Positions 26,812-34,412 of a stretch of DNA of 64,000 nt are shown in pieces. Positions within the stretch are counted from its first letter, which is position 1. Every line of letters begins with the position of its first letter. A program made the position numbers and the translations under genes. The notes beneath the pieces were generated by a model. It was not told the DNA's origin. It did no database searches and saw only the letters and a program-made list of their open reading frames with translations. Origin of the DNA: DATMER01 sp034667225 (lineage in GTDB: Bacteria > Acidobacteriota > Thermoanaerobaculia > Multivoradales > UBA5704). The stretch spans positions 62,001 to 126,000 of the forward strand of contig JAXDKG010000050.1 in assembly GCA_034667225.1 (NCBI GenBank), read 5' to 3'.

Positions 26812-26829
26812 TTGTCACACGGGCGTCAT
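26812..26829 (+). promoter_or_regulatory. Pho box upstream of ppk
   Basis: TTGTCAC-ACGG-GCGTCAT, 7-mers spaced 4 bp, 50 bp before the ppk start. A TATGCG hexamer at 26848-26853 is a possible -10. Confidence 0.65.
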
Positions 26830-26879
26830 GGAATCGGCAGGGCAGGGTATGCGAGACTTGGGGTTCTTTGGAGTCGTCC

Positions 26880-29009
26880 GTGTCCGAGCCCAAGACCATT
26901 ACTCCAGCCAAATCGCCCGCCGAATCGTCCGCCGAGCCTCTCGATCCGGCTTCGCTGTTTTTGAACCGCGAGCTCTCCTGGCTGGAGTTCAACCTGCGGG
27001 TGCTCCACGAGGCCGAGGACGCGTCCAATCCTCTCCTGGAGCGGCTGAAGTTCCTCGCCATCTTCGACAACAACCTGGACGAGTTCTTCATGAAGCGCGT
27101 GGGCGGGCTCAAGCAGCAGCTCGCCAGCAACATCCGCGAGCTGCCGCCCGACAGCCGCACGCCGCGCCAGCAGCTCGCCGAGATCCATGCCACGATCCGG
27201 CCGCTGCTCGCCCGCCAGCGCCGGCTGTTCAATGAGGAGATGTTGCCGGCCCTCCGCCAGCACGGGCTGGAGATCCTGTCCTGGGACGAGCTGCGGGCCA
27301 GCGAGCGCCGCCACCTTTCGGACGAGTTCCGGAAGAAGCTCTTCCCGATCCTGACCCCGCTGGCTGTCGACCCGGCCCATCCCTTTCCGTTCATCTCGAA
27401 CCTGAGCCTCTCGCTGGCGGTTTCGGTGAAAGAGCCGGGCGAGCCGGAGCCGCGCTTCGCGCGCATCAAGGTGCCCTACATCCTGCCGCGCTGGCTGCAG
27501 GTGCCGAATACGCTGCGCTACGTGCCGCTGGAGGAGGTCATCGCCCACAACCTGGACCGGCTCTTCCAGGGCATGGAGGTGGTGGAGTCCTACCCCTTCC
27601 GAGTCACGCGAAACGCTGACGTGCAGCGCAACGAGGAGGAGGCCGACGACCTGCTCGAGACCATCCAGGAAGAGCTGCGGGAGCGCCGCTTCGCGACCGT
27701 CGTGCGCCTGGAAGTCGCGACCGGCATGCCCGGCTGGATGCGCGAGCTCCTGGCCGAGCAGCTCGAGATCCAGGAGCAGGAGATCTTCGAGCTCGACCGG
27801 CTCCTCGCCCTGCGCGACCTGATGCAGCTCGCCCAGTCGGCGCCGCTGCCGTCGCTGCGCTACCGGCCCTGGGCGCCGGTGACGCACCCGCGGCTGCATC
27901 CGGCCGAGCCGGGGGAGGACGTGGACATCTTCGGGGCGATCAGCGGCGGGGACATCCTGGTCCATCATCCCTACGACTCGTTCGCGACCAGCGTGCAGCG
28001 GTTCATCGAGGCTGCCACGGCCGATCCGGCGGTGGTGGCGGTCAAGCAGACGCTCTACCGCACCTCTGCTGACTCGCCGAACATGCGGGCGCTGATCCGC
28101 GCCGCCGAGAACCGCAAGCAGGTGGCGGTGACGGTGGAGATCAAGGCGCGCTTCGACGAGGCGGCGAACATCGAGTGGGCCGAGCGGCTGGAGAACGTCG
28201 GCGCCCACGTGGCCTACGGCGTGGTTGGGTTGAAGACCCATGCCAAGGTCGCGCTCGTCGTGCGCCAGGAGCGTGACGGCCTGCGCTGCTACAGCCACAT
28301 CGCCACCGGCAATTACAACAACGAGACGGCCAGGCTCTATACGGACCTGGGCCTCTTCACCTGCCGGGAAGAGATCGCCGAGGACGTGGTGCAGCTCTTC
28401 AACATGCTGACCGGCTACGTCCACCAGCCGCGGTTCAAGAGGCTGCTGGTGGCGCCGATCAACATGCGGCAGCGCTTCCTGGAGCTGATCCAGCGCGAGG
28501 TGGAGCATCAGAAGGCCGGGCGCGGCGGGCACATCATCGCCAAGGTGAACGCGCTGGAGGACAAGCAGATGTGCCGGGCGCTCTACGAGGCCTCGGCCGC
28601 CGGGGTGCGGATGGACCTGATCGTGCGCGGCGTCTGCCGGCTGCGTCCGGGGCTGCCCGGCCACAGCGAGACGATCCGGGTGATCAGCATCGTCGGCCGT
28701 TTCCTGGAGCACGCCCGTATCTTCCGTTTCGCCAACGGCGGCCGGCCCGAGCACTTCATCGGCTCGGCCGACTGGATGTCGCGCAACCTGGATTTCCGGG
28801 TGGAGGCGGTCGTGCCGGTGGAAGAGCCCCGCCTCCAGGAGGAGCTCGATGCGGTCCTGGACCTCGAGCTCGGCGACAACGTGAAAGCCTGGGAGATGCG
28901 GCCGGACGGCAGCTATGTCCGGCGCCGGCCCGGGAAGGGCGAGGAGCCGCGCTCCAGCCAGGACCTGCTCATGCAGAGGGCCGCGGAGAGAGCAGGCAGG
29001 CCTCTATAA
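26880..29009 (+). CDS. ppk1: Polyphosphate kinase
   Basis: A 709-residue PPK1 that polymerises the gamma phosphate of ATP into polyphosphate. It has the N-terminal head with N-R-E-L-S-W-L-E-F-N, and two phospholipase-D-like domains carrying the catalytic histidines: H473 in S-H-I-A-T-G-N-Y-N and H611 in H-A-R-I-F-R-F. I chose GTG 26880 because GGAG lies 6 nt upstream; a TTG at 26868 is also in frame. With ppx, phoBR and pst nearby and a Pho box upstream, polyphosphate synthesis is probably part of the phosphate response. Confidence 0.95.
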   Translation: MSEPKTITPAKSPAESSAEPLDPASLFLNRELSWLEFNLRVLHEAEDASNPLLERLKFLAIFDNNLDEFFMKRVGGLKQQLASNIRELPPDSRTPRQQLAEIHATIRPLLARQRRLFNEEMLPALRQHGLEILSWDELRASERRHLSDEFRKKLFPILTPLAVDPAHPFPFISNLSLSLAVSVKEPGEPEPRFARIKVPYILPRWLQVPNTLRYVPLEEVIAHNLDRLFQGMEVVESYPFRVTRNADVQRNEEEADDLLETIQEELRERRFATVVRLEVATGMPGWMRELLAEQLEIQEQEIFELDRLLALRDLMQLAQSAPLPSLRYRPWAPVTHPRLHPAEPGEDVDIFGAISGGDILVHHPYDSFATSVQRFIEAATADPAVVAVKQTLYRTSADSPNMRALIRAAENRKQVAVTVEIKARFDEAANIEWAERLENVGAHVAYGVVGLKTHAKVALVVRQERDGLRCYSHIATGNYNNETARLYTDLGLFTCREEIAEDVVQLFNMLTGYVHQPRFKRLLVAPINMRQRFLELIQREVEHQKAGRGGHIIAKVNALEDKQMCRALYEASAAGVRMDLIVRGVCRLRPGLPGHSETIRVISIVGRFLEHARIFRFANGGRPEHFIGSADWMSRNLDFRVEAVVPVEEPRLQEELDAVLDLELGDNVKAWEMRPDGSYVRRRPGKGEEPRSSQDLLMQRAAERAGRPL

Positions 29010-30188
29010 GGACCAGCGTTCCGCGCCCACGAAGCTCGCCAGCCGGTCGAGTGCAGTCTCCAGCTTCTTCTGTCTCGCCTGGCTTTCCCGCACGCCGGGC
29101 TCCCACCAGATCTGCCGGACTTCCAGCAATCCCTGATCGCGGTAGAGCTTGGGATCGAGCCTTCCGACCAGGCGCTCGCCTTCCAGGATCGGCAGGACGT
29201 AGTAGCCGTAGCGGCGCTTCGGCGCAGGCACGAAGGCTTCGAAGCGGTAGTCGAAGCCGAAGAGGCGCAGGGTCCGCCGGCGGTCGCGCAGGATTGGATC
29301 GAAGGGGCTGAGCAGCCGGATGCGCGACGGCGCCTGGGGTAGATTGGCGGCCCGCTCTTCCCAATCGGGCACGGCCCAGGCGTTGCGCGCCGAGCCGTCG
29401 ACCGCCTCCACCCGGACGGCCGCGATGTCTTCAGCCCGGGCACACCAGGCTTTCACGTCTTCCAGGGGAACCGAGCGCCAGAAGCCGGCGATCTCGTCCG
29501 GGCTGGCGACGCCGAGGCGGTCGAGGGCCGTGCGGCAGGCCCAGTCGAGGTGCTCTTCGGGATGGGGTTGCGGAGCGGCGTGGGCTTCGGGGAGCACGCG
29601 CTCGGCCAGGTCGTAGATCTTGTGGAAGTTGACCCGGCCTGCGACCGCGGCCTCGCCGGTCCGCCAGAGGTACTCCAAGGCGGCCTTCTCGGGCTTCCAG
29701 CCCCACCAGGTGCGGTCGGCGGAGTCGTCGCGGGTGTCCTCGAAGTCGCGGGTCATGAGCGGTCCCTCGCGGGCGAGCCGCTCACGGACGTCCGCGATGA
29801 TCCCTTGCGGGTCGGGGCCGATCCTCTCCAGCCACCAGGGGTGCTCCAGCACCCTTCTTCGATAGCTCTCGAAGCGGAACCGCCAGTGCGGGTACCAGCG
29901 GGTGGGGATGGCCGAGGCGTCGTGGGTCCAGTGCTCGAAGAGGCGCCGGTCGCGCTCCAGCAGGCGGTCCAGCATCTTCGGCCGGTAGCCCTGGAGGCGG
30001 GCACCCAGGGTCAGGTGATGCGCCCGCTCGATGACGTTGATGGAGTCGATCTGCACGAACCCCATCCGCTCGATGAGCCCGTAGACCCGGTCGGCCGTGA
30101 CCCGGCCCCGCGGATCGTCGAGGAGACCCTGCGCGCCCAGCAGCAGCCGGCGGGCCGTGGCGGCAGGGATGACCGGGAGGGCGGGCAT
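29004..30188 (-). CDS. YcaQ/AlkX-like winged-helix DNA glycosylase
   Basis: A 394-residue protein of the HTH_42 family. F-V-Q-I-D-S-I-N-V-I near residue 46 contains the Q-x-D motif that in E. coli YcaQ acts in removal of bulky or crosslinked guanine adducts. Tandem winged-helix modules follow, with W-Y-P-H-W-R and Y-G-Y-Y-V-L-P motifs. TATCCT ends 9 nt before the ATG without a Shine-Dalgarno. Its end overlaps ppk by 6 bp on the opposite strand. Substrate is inferred from family. Confidence 0.85.
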   Translation of the reverse strand: MPALPVIPAATARRLLLGAQGLLDDPRGRVTADRVYGLIERMGFVQIDSINVIERAHHLTLGARLQGYRPKMLDRLLERDRRLFEHWTHDASAIPTRWYPHWRFRFESYRRRVLEHPWWLERIGPDPQGIIADVRERLAREGPLMTRDFEDTRDDSADRTWWGWKPEKAALEYLWRTGEAAVAGRVNFHKIYDLAERVLPEAHAAPQPHPEEHLDWACRTALDRLGVASPDEIAGFWRSVPLEDVKAWCARAEDIAAVRVEAVDGSARNAWAVPDWEERAANLPQAPSRIRLLSPFDPILRDRRRTLRLFGFDYRFEAFVPAPKRRYGYYVLPILEGERLVGRLDPKLYRDQGLLEVRQIWWEPGVRESQARQKKLETALDRLASFVGAERWSL

Positions 30189-30208
30189 GCGGGGCGAAGG
30201 ATACCGGA

Positions 30209-30295
30209 AAGGACCATAAGGACACCAAGGACCTCAAGGACAACAAGGGCGGGGTCCTTGTTGTCCTTATTGTCCTTGCGGTCCTTTGTGTCCTT
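30209..30295. repeat. Inverted pair of 9-bp lattice arrays
   Basis: AAGGAC-type cores begin at 30209, 30218, 30227, 30236 and 30245; GTCCTT cores begin at 30254, 30263, 30272, 30281 and 30290. Both arms have an exact 9-bp period, with 5+5 units that can fold on each other. Position: just upstream of the YcaQ-like gene promoter and between divergent genes. Confidence 0.88.
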
Positions 30296-30421
30296 TTTTT
30301 CCCGCCGGCACGCAAAATCTACCCGTCTGCCGGCTCCCAATCTTTGACCGCAGCGCGGCGCGCGGAGCTGGTCCCTATTTTGCAACCGTGTACCGGCGAG
30401 CGAGAGGCGAAGACGGACCAA

Positions 30422-31597
30422 GTGCTGAACAAGACTTTCTGGATCGCAGGCTTCGAGTGCTCCTGCCATAGAAGAAGTGACGGCAGGAGGCTCGATCTCG
30501 TGGCGGCTACCCGGCATGACCATTTCGCCCAGTCCGACTATGCGCGGCTGCGGCAGGTGGGGATCGGAACCGCCCGGGATGGTGTGCGCTGGCACCTCGT
30601 GGAGCGCTCGCCGGGCCGCTACGAATTCAGCAGCCTGCTCCCCATGGTGCGGGCCGCGCGGAAGTCGAACGTCCAGGTGATCTGGGACCTCTGCCACTAT
30701 GGCTGGCCGGAGGGGCTCGACATCTTCGGTCCCGAGTTCGTGGACCGCTTCGCCGAGTACGCCCGGGCGGTGGCGCGGGTGATCGCGGCTGAAACGGACG
30801 AGCCGGCGGCCTACTGCCCGGTCAACGAGATCTCCTTCTGGTCGTGGGCAGGCGGCGACGTGGCGTACCTGAACCCTTTTGCCACCGGCCGGGGCTTCGA
30901 GCTCAAGGTGCAGCTCGTGCGGGCGAGCCTGGCCGCCATCGACGCCATCTGGAGCGTGGATCCCCGGGCACAGATCCTCCATGCCGAGCCGGCCATCCAC
31001 ATCGTGCGCAACCCGGCCCGCGGGGCGCGCAAGGACACGGAAGGCCACCGGCTGGCGCAGTTCCAGGCCTTCGACATGCTGGCCGGGCAGCTCTGGCCGC
31101 AGCTCGGGGGCGACGAGCGCTATCTGGGCACGGTAGGCGTGAACTACTACCCGAACAACCAGTGGGTGCTCGACGGGCCGGCGATCGGGCGGGACGATCC
31201 GCGGTACCGCCCCTTCCGCCAGATCCTGACGGAGGTCTGGGAGCGCTACGGGCGGCCCGTGATCGTGTCTGAGACCGGCGGGCAGGGAAGAGACCGCGCG
31301 CCCTGGCTGAGCTACGTGGCGGAGGAAGTGCGGGCGGCGCGGAGCGCCGGTGTGCCGGTCGAGGGCATCTGCCTGTACCCGATCCTCGACTACCCCGGCT
31401 GGGACGACGACCGCCATTGCGAGACCGGCCTCTGGAGTCTTGCGACTCCCGAAGGATTCCGGGAGACCTGTTCACCCCTGGCACAGGAATTGGAACGCCA
31501 AGCCCGATTGATGCGGCACATGCCACAGGAGCCTGAAACTGATACTCCGGACGCCGAGCGCGTGCCGGATGAGGAGAACGAGCATGCAGCTTTCTGA
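30422..31597 (+). CDS. Glycoside hydrolase family 1-like protein
   Basis: A roughly 391-residue TIM-barrel protein related to beta-glucosidases (COG2723). The acid/base glutamate is in P-V-N-E-I-S-F-W and the nucleophile in I-V-S-E-T-G-G. V-I-W-D-L-C-H-Y-G-W-P matches the family's early barrel. No signal peptide is seen, so it is probably cytoplasmic. The start is uncertain: GTG 30422 is chosen, but the frame opens at TTG 30344. It overlaps the glycosyltransferase gene by 14 bp in a glycan operon with glf. Confidence 0.72.
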   Translation: MLNKTFWIAGFECSCHRRSDGRRLDLVAATRHDHFAQSDYARLRQVGIGTARDGVRWHLVERSPGRYEFSSLLPMVRAARKSNVQVIWDLCHYGWPEGLDIFGPEFVDRFAEYARAVARVIAAETDEPAAYCPVNEISFWSWAGGDVAYLNPFATGRGFELKVQLVRASLAAIDAIWSVDPRAQILHAEPAIHIVRNPARGARKDTEGHRLAQFQAFDMLAGQLWPQLGGDERYLGTVGVNYYPNNQWVLDGPAIGRDDPRYRPFRQILTEVWERYGRPVIVSETGGQGRDRAPWLSYVAEEVRAARSAGVPVEGICLYPILDYPGWDDDRHCETGLWSLATPEGFRETCSPLAQELERQARLMRHMPQEPETDTPDAERVPDEENEHAAF

Positions 31598-32777
31598 CGA
31601 CCGACCCGTTCCCGCCCGCAGCCTCGCTGCAGGCAGGTCCGGCACGAAGCCGGACCTCATCTGCCTTTCCCATCTGCGCTGGGATTTCGTCTGGCAGCGC
31701 CCGCAGCACCTGATGAGCCGCTTTGCCCGCGACCGCCGGGTGTTCTTCGTGGAAGAGCCGACCTGGGAGCATACCGAGCCGAGGATGGAAGTGAGCAAGG
31801 GAAAGGGCGGAGTCATGGTTGCCGTTCCCCATCTGCCTCACGGGCTCTCCCCCGAGCAGACGGAAGCCGCCCAGGCCGAGCTTCTGCGCGAAATGCTCGA
31901 GCAGCACGAGGTCGCCGAGTATGTCCTCTGGTACTACACGCCCATGGCCATCCCGTTCACCGAGGAGCTGGAGCCGTTGGGGGTGGTCTACGACTGCATG
32001 GACGAGCTCTCGCTCTTCCGCGGCGCGCCGCGGGAGCTGCTGGACCGCGAGGCGAAGCTCCTCGCCGCCGCCGACCTCGTGTTCACCGGCGGCCAGAGCC
32101 TGTACGAGGCCAAGCGAGAGCGCCATCCGCGGGTCCATCCCTTCCCGAGCAGCATCGAGGCCGAGCACTTCCGCCAGGCGCGTCAAGCCTGCTCGGAGCC
32201 GGCCGACCAGGCCGCCCTGCCTCGCCCGCGCATGGGCTACTTCGGGGTCATTGACGAGCGCCTGGACCTGGATCTGATCGCCGCCGTGGCCGACTCCCGC
32301 TCGGACTGGCAGATCGTCATGGTCGGCCCGGTGGTCAAGATCGATCCGGAGAGCCTGCCGCGCCGCGCCAACCTGCACTACCTCGGCATGAAGGGCTACG
32401 CCGACCTGCCGCTCTACCTGTCGGGCTGGGACGTGGCGCTGATGCCCTTCGCGCAGAACGAATCGACCCGCTTTATCAGCCCCACCAAGACCCCGGAGTA
32501 CCTGGCCGGCGGCCGGCCCGTGGTGTCGACGCCGATCCGCGATGTGGTCAAGCCCTACGGCGAGGAGAAGATGGTGGAGATCGCCGACGGCCCCGAGGAG
32601 TTCGTCGCGGCCATCGAGCGTGCCCTGTCCGGCTATGGCGAAGGGTGGCTGGAGCGGGTGGACGAGTTCCTGTCCCACGGCTCCTGGAGCCGCACGTGGC
32701 GGGAGATGTCGGATCTGATCGACGCGACCGTCGCTTCGCGGCGGGAGGGCCCGCGCCGGGATCTGCCCGTTCTTTGA
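31584..32777 (+). CDS. Glycosyltransferase, GT-B fold
   Basis: A 397-residue cytoplasmic glycosyltransferase. The N-terminal part has L-S-H-L-R-W-D-F-V-W-Q-R-P-Q-H-L-M, typical of a GT4-like group. The donor-binding C-terminal half has the pattern L-M-P-F-A-Q-N-E followed by T-K-T-P-E-Y-L-A-G-G-R-P-V-V. GAGGAG lies 6 nt before the ATG at 31584. It sits between the GH1-like gene and glf, which suggests a role in assembling a galactofuranose-containing glycan (inference). Confidence 0.82.
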   Translation: MQLSDDRPVPARSLAAGRSGTKPDLICLSHLRWDFVWQRPQHLMSRFARDRRVFFVEEPTWEHTEPRMEVSKGKGGVMVAVPHLPHGLSPEQTEAAQAELLREMLEQHEVAEYVLWYYTPMAIPFTEELEPLGVVYDCMDELSLFRGAPRELLDREAKLLAAADLVFTGGQSLYEAKRERHPRVHPFPSSIEAEHFRQARQACSEPADQAALPRPRMGYFGVIDERLDLDLIAAVADSRSDWQIVMVGPVVKIDPESLPRRANLHYLGMKGYADLPLYLSGWDVALMPFAQNESTRFISPTKTPEYLAGGRPVVSTPIRDVVKPYGEEKMVEIADGPEEFVAAIERALSGYGEGWLERVDEFLSHGSWSRTWREMSDLIDATVASRREGPRRDLPVL

Positions 32778-32846
32778 ATTTTGTCTCTTTGACTTCCAAG
32801 CTCCGAAGCTTGCGGTGATTGGAGAACTCTGAAAGGAGCCGTTTCG

Positions 32847-34058
32847 ATGTTTGATTACTTGATTGTCGGCGCGGGATACGCGGGGAGTGTCCTGGCCGAG
32901 CGGCTAGCGCGCGGTGCGGGCAAGAAGGTCCTGCTCGTTGACCGCCGTCCCCATATCGGAGGGAATGCCTATGACTGTTACGACGACGCGGGCATCCTGA
33001 TCCACAAGTACGGTCCCCACATCTTCCACACCAACTCGAAGGAGGTGTTCGAGTACCTCTCCGAGTTCACCGAGTGGCGCCCCTACGAGCACCGGGTGCG
33101 GGCCAGCGTGGACGGCCAGCTCGTGCCGATGCCGATCAACCTGGACACCATCAACCAGCTCTACGGGCTCAAGCTCAACAGCATGGAGGTGGAGGCCTTC
33201 TTCGCCTCGGTCGCCGAGGCCCGGGAGTCGATCCGCACCTCCGAGGACGTGGTCGTGGCGCGCGTCGGGCGGGAGCTCTACGAGAAGTTCTTCCGCAACT
33301 ACACCCGCAAGCAGTGGGGGCTCGACCCCTCGCAGCTCGACGCCATGGTGACCTCGCGGGTGCCGGTGCGCACCAACCGCGACGACCGCTACTTCACGGA
33401 CAGCTACCAGGCCATGCCGCAGCGGGGCTACACCCGGATGTTCGAGAACATGCTCGACCATCCCAACATCAAGATCCTGCTCAACTGCGACTATCACGAG
33501 GTCAAGGACGAGGTCGAGTACGACAAGCTGATCTTCACCGGGCCGGTGGACGAGTACTTCGGCTACCGCTACGGCAAGCTGCCGTACCGCTCGCTGCGCT
33601 TCGACTTCCGGACGGTCAACCAGGAATGGGTGCAGCCCGTGGCCGTGGTCAACTACCCGAACGAGCACCTGTACACCCGCTCGACCGAGTTCAAGCACCT
33701 CACCGGCCAGGAGCATCCGACCAAGAGCACGCTGGTCTACGAGTTCCCGCAGGCGGAGGGGGATCCGTACTATCCCGTGCCGCGGCCCGAGAACGCCGAG
33801 CTCTACAAGAAGTACCAGGCGCTGGCCGAGGCCACGCCGGACGTGCTCTTCGTGGGCCGGCTCGCCACCTACAAGTACTACAACATGGACCAGGTGGTGG
33901 GACAGGCGCTGGCGACCTACGCGCGGATCATGGGCCAGAAGCGCTCCGAGGCGACGCGCGCGGCCCTGGCTGCGACGGCGACCGCTGCGGCGCGGAAGAT
34001 GCGGCGGCGTACCGATGTGGCCGAGGTGGCCGAAATCGCCTCGCGTAGAGGAGCCTGA
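32847..34058 (+). CDS. glf: UDP-galactopyranose mutase
   Basis: A 403-residue flavoenzyme that converts UDP-galactopyranose to UDP-galactofuranose. The FAD-binding G-A-G-Y-A-G-S segment is at the N-terminus, followed by R-P-H-I-G-G-N-A-Y-D and later Y-K-Y-Y-N-M-D-Q-V near the end. AAAGGAG precedes the ATG. Compared with E. coli Glf it carries a 30-residue charged tail (M-R-R-R-T-D-V-A-E-V-A). A strong hairpin directly after the stop ends the GH1-GT-glf unit. Confidence 0.95.
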   Translation: MFDYLIVGAGYAGSVLAERLARGAGKKVLLVDRRPHIGGNAYDCYDDAGILIHKYGPHIFHTNSKEVFEYLSEFTEWRPYEHRVRASVDGQLVPMPINLDTINQLYGLKLNSMEVEAFFASVAEARESIRTSEDVVVARVGRELYEKFFRNYTRKQWGLDPSQLDAMVTSRVPVRTNRDDRYFTDSYQAMPQRGYTRMFENMLDHPNIKILLNCDYHEVKDEVEYDKLIFTGPVDEYFGYRYGKLPYRSLRFDFRTVNQEWVQPVAVVNYPNEHLYTRSTEFKHLTGQEHPTKSTLVYEFPQAEGDPYYPVPRPENAELYKKYQALAEATPDVLFVGRLATYKYYNMDQVVGQALATYARIMGQKRSEATRAALAATATAAARKMRRRTDVAEVAEIASRRGA

Positions 34059-34064
34059 AAGGCG

Positions 34065-34090
34065 AAGGGGACCGGTTTCCCGGTCCCCTT
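34065..34090 (+). terminator. Hairpin terminator after glf
   Basis: Perfect 11-bp stem AAGGGGACCGG / CCGGTCCCCTT with loop TTTC, starting 7 bp after the glf stop. Only a weak T-run follows. Confidence 0.7.
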
Positions 34091-34289
34091 GGTTCTTGAC
34101 GCTCGGAGGAAGGTTGGTACCGCGGGGCGAGACTTCCGCCGTGAGGACTCCAATGTACCGACGGCGGACGCTCGTCGGCGGGTCCCCGGAAGGCCTGCCT
34201 ACGGTCGCCTCATAAGGCGCGACCTACGAGACGGACTATACGCCATTTGGCATATTTATGGAAGAGGCCAAGTGAAGGTGAGGAGGGGG

Positions 34290-34384
34290 ACACGGACTTA
34301 CACGGACGGACACCGACCCACACGGACGACTAGGGCAATCCGGATGGTCCGTGTGAGTCCATGTTCGTCCGTGTAAGTCCGTGT
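34290..34384. repeat. Inverted pair of 10-bp lattice arrays
   Basis: ACACGGAC-type cores at 34290, 34300, 34310 and 34320, then GTCCGTGT-type cores at 34347, 34357, 34367 and 34377, each exactly 10 bp apart. The arms are complementary, with a 19-bp centre. It ends 16 bp before the likely -10 of the ClC gene. Confidence 0.88.
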
Positions 34385-34399
34385 CCCCTCTACCCCTGA

Positions 34400-34405
34400 T
34401 ACAGT
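34400..34405 (+). promoter_or_regulatory. -10 hexamer TACAGT before the ClC gene
   Basis: TACAGT ends 7 nt before the ATG at 34413; no Shine-Dalgarno is visible. Confidence 0.4.
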
Positions 34406-34412
34406 CCTTTCC

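Larger units (their letters stand above)
34091..34412. other. Intergenic region before the ClC gene
   Basis: No CDS is supported. It contains the 10-bp inverted arrays at 34290-34384 and the TACAGT hexamer at 34400-34405. Confidence 0.6.

Noticed and set aside
26868..26879. TTG start for ppk at 26868
   Set aside because: GGAG is correctly spaced for GTG 26880, not for the TTG.
26404..26964. Plus-strand open frame with heptapeptide repeats across the GTAC array
   Set aside because: A 21-bp period keeps frames open by arithmetic. The opposite strand is open too, the residues have no sensible composition, and the frame runs out of phase into ppk.
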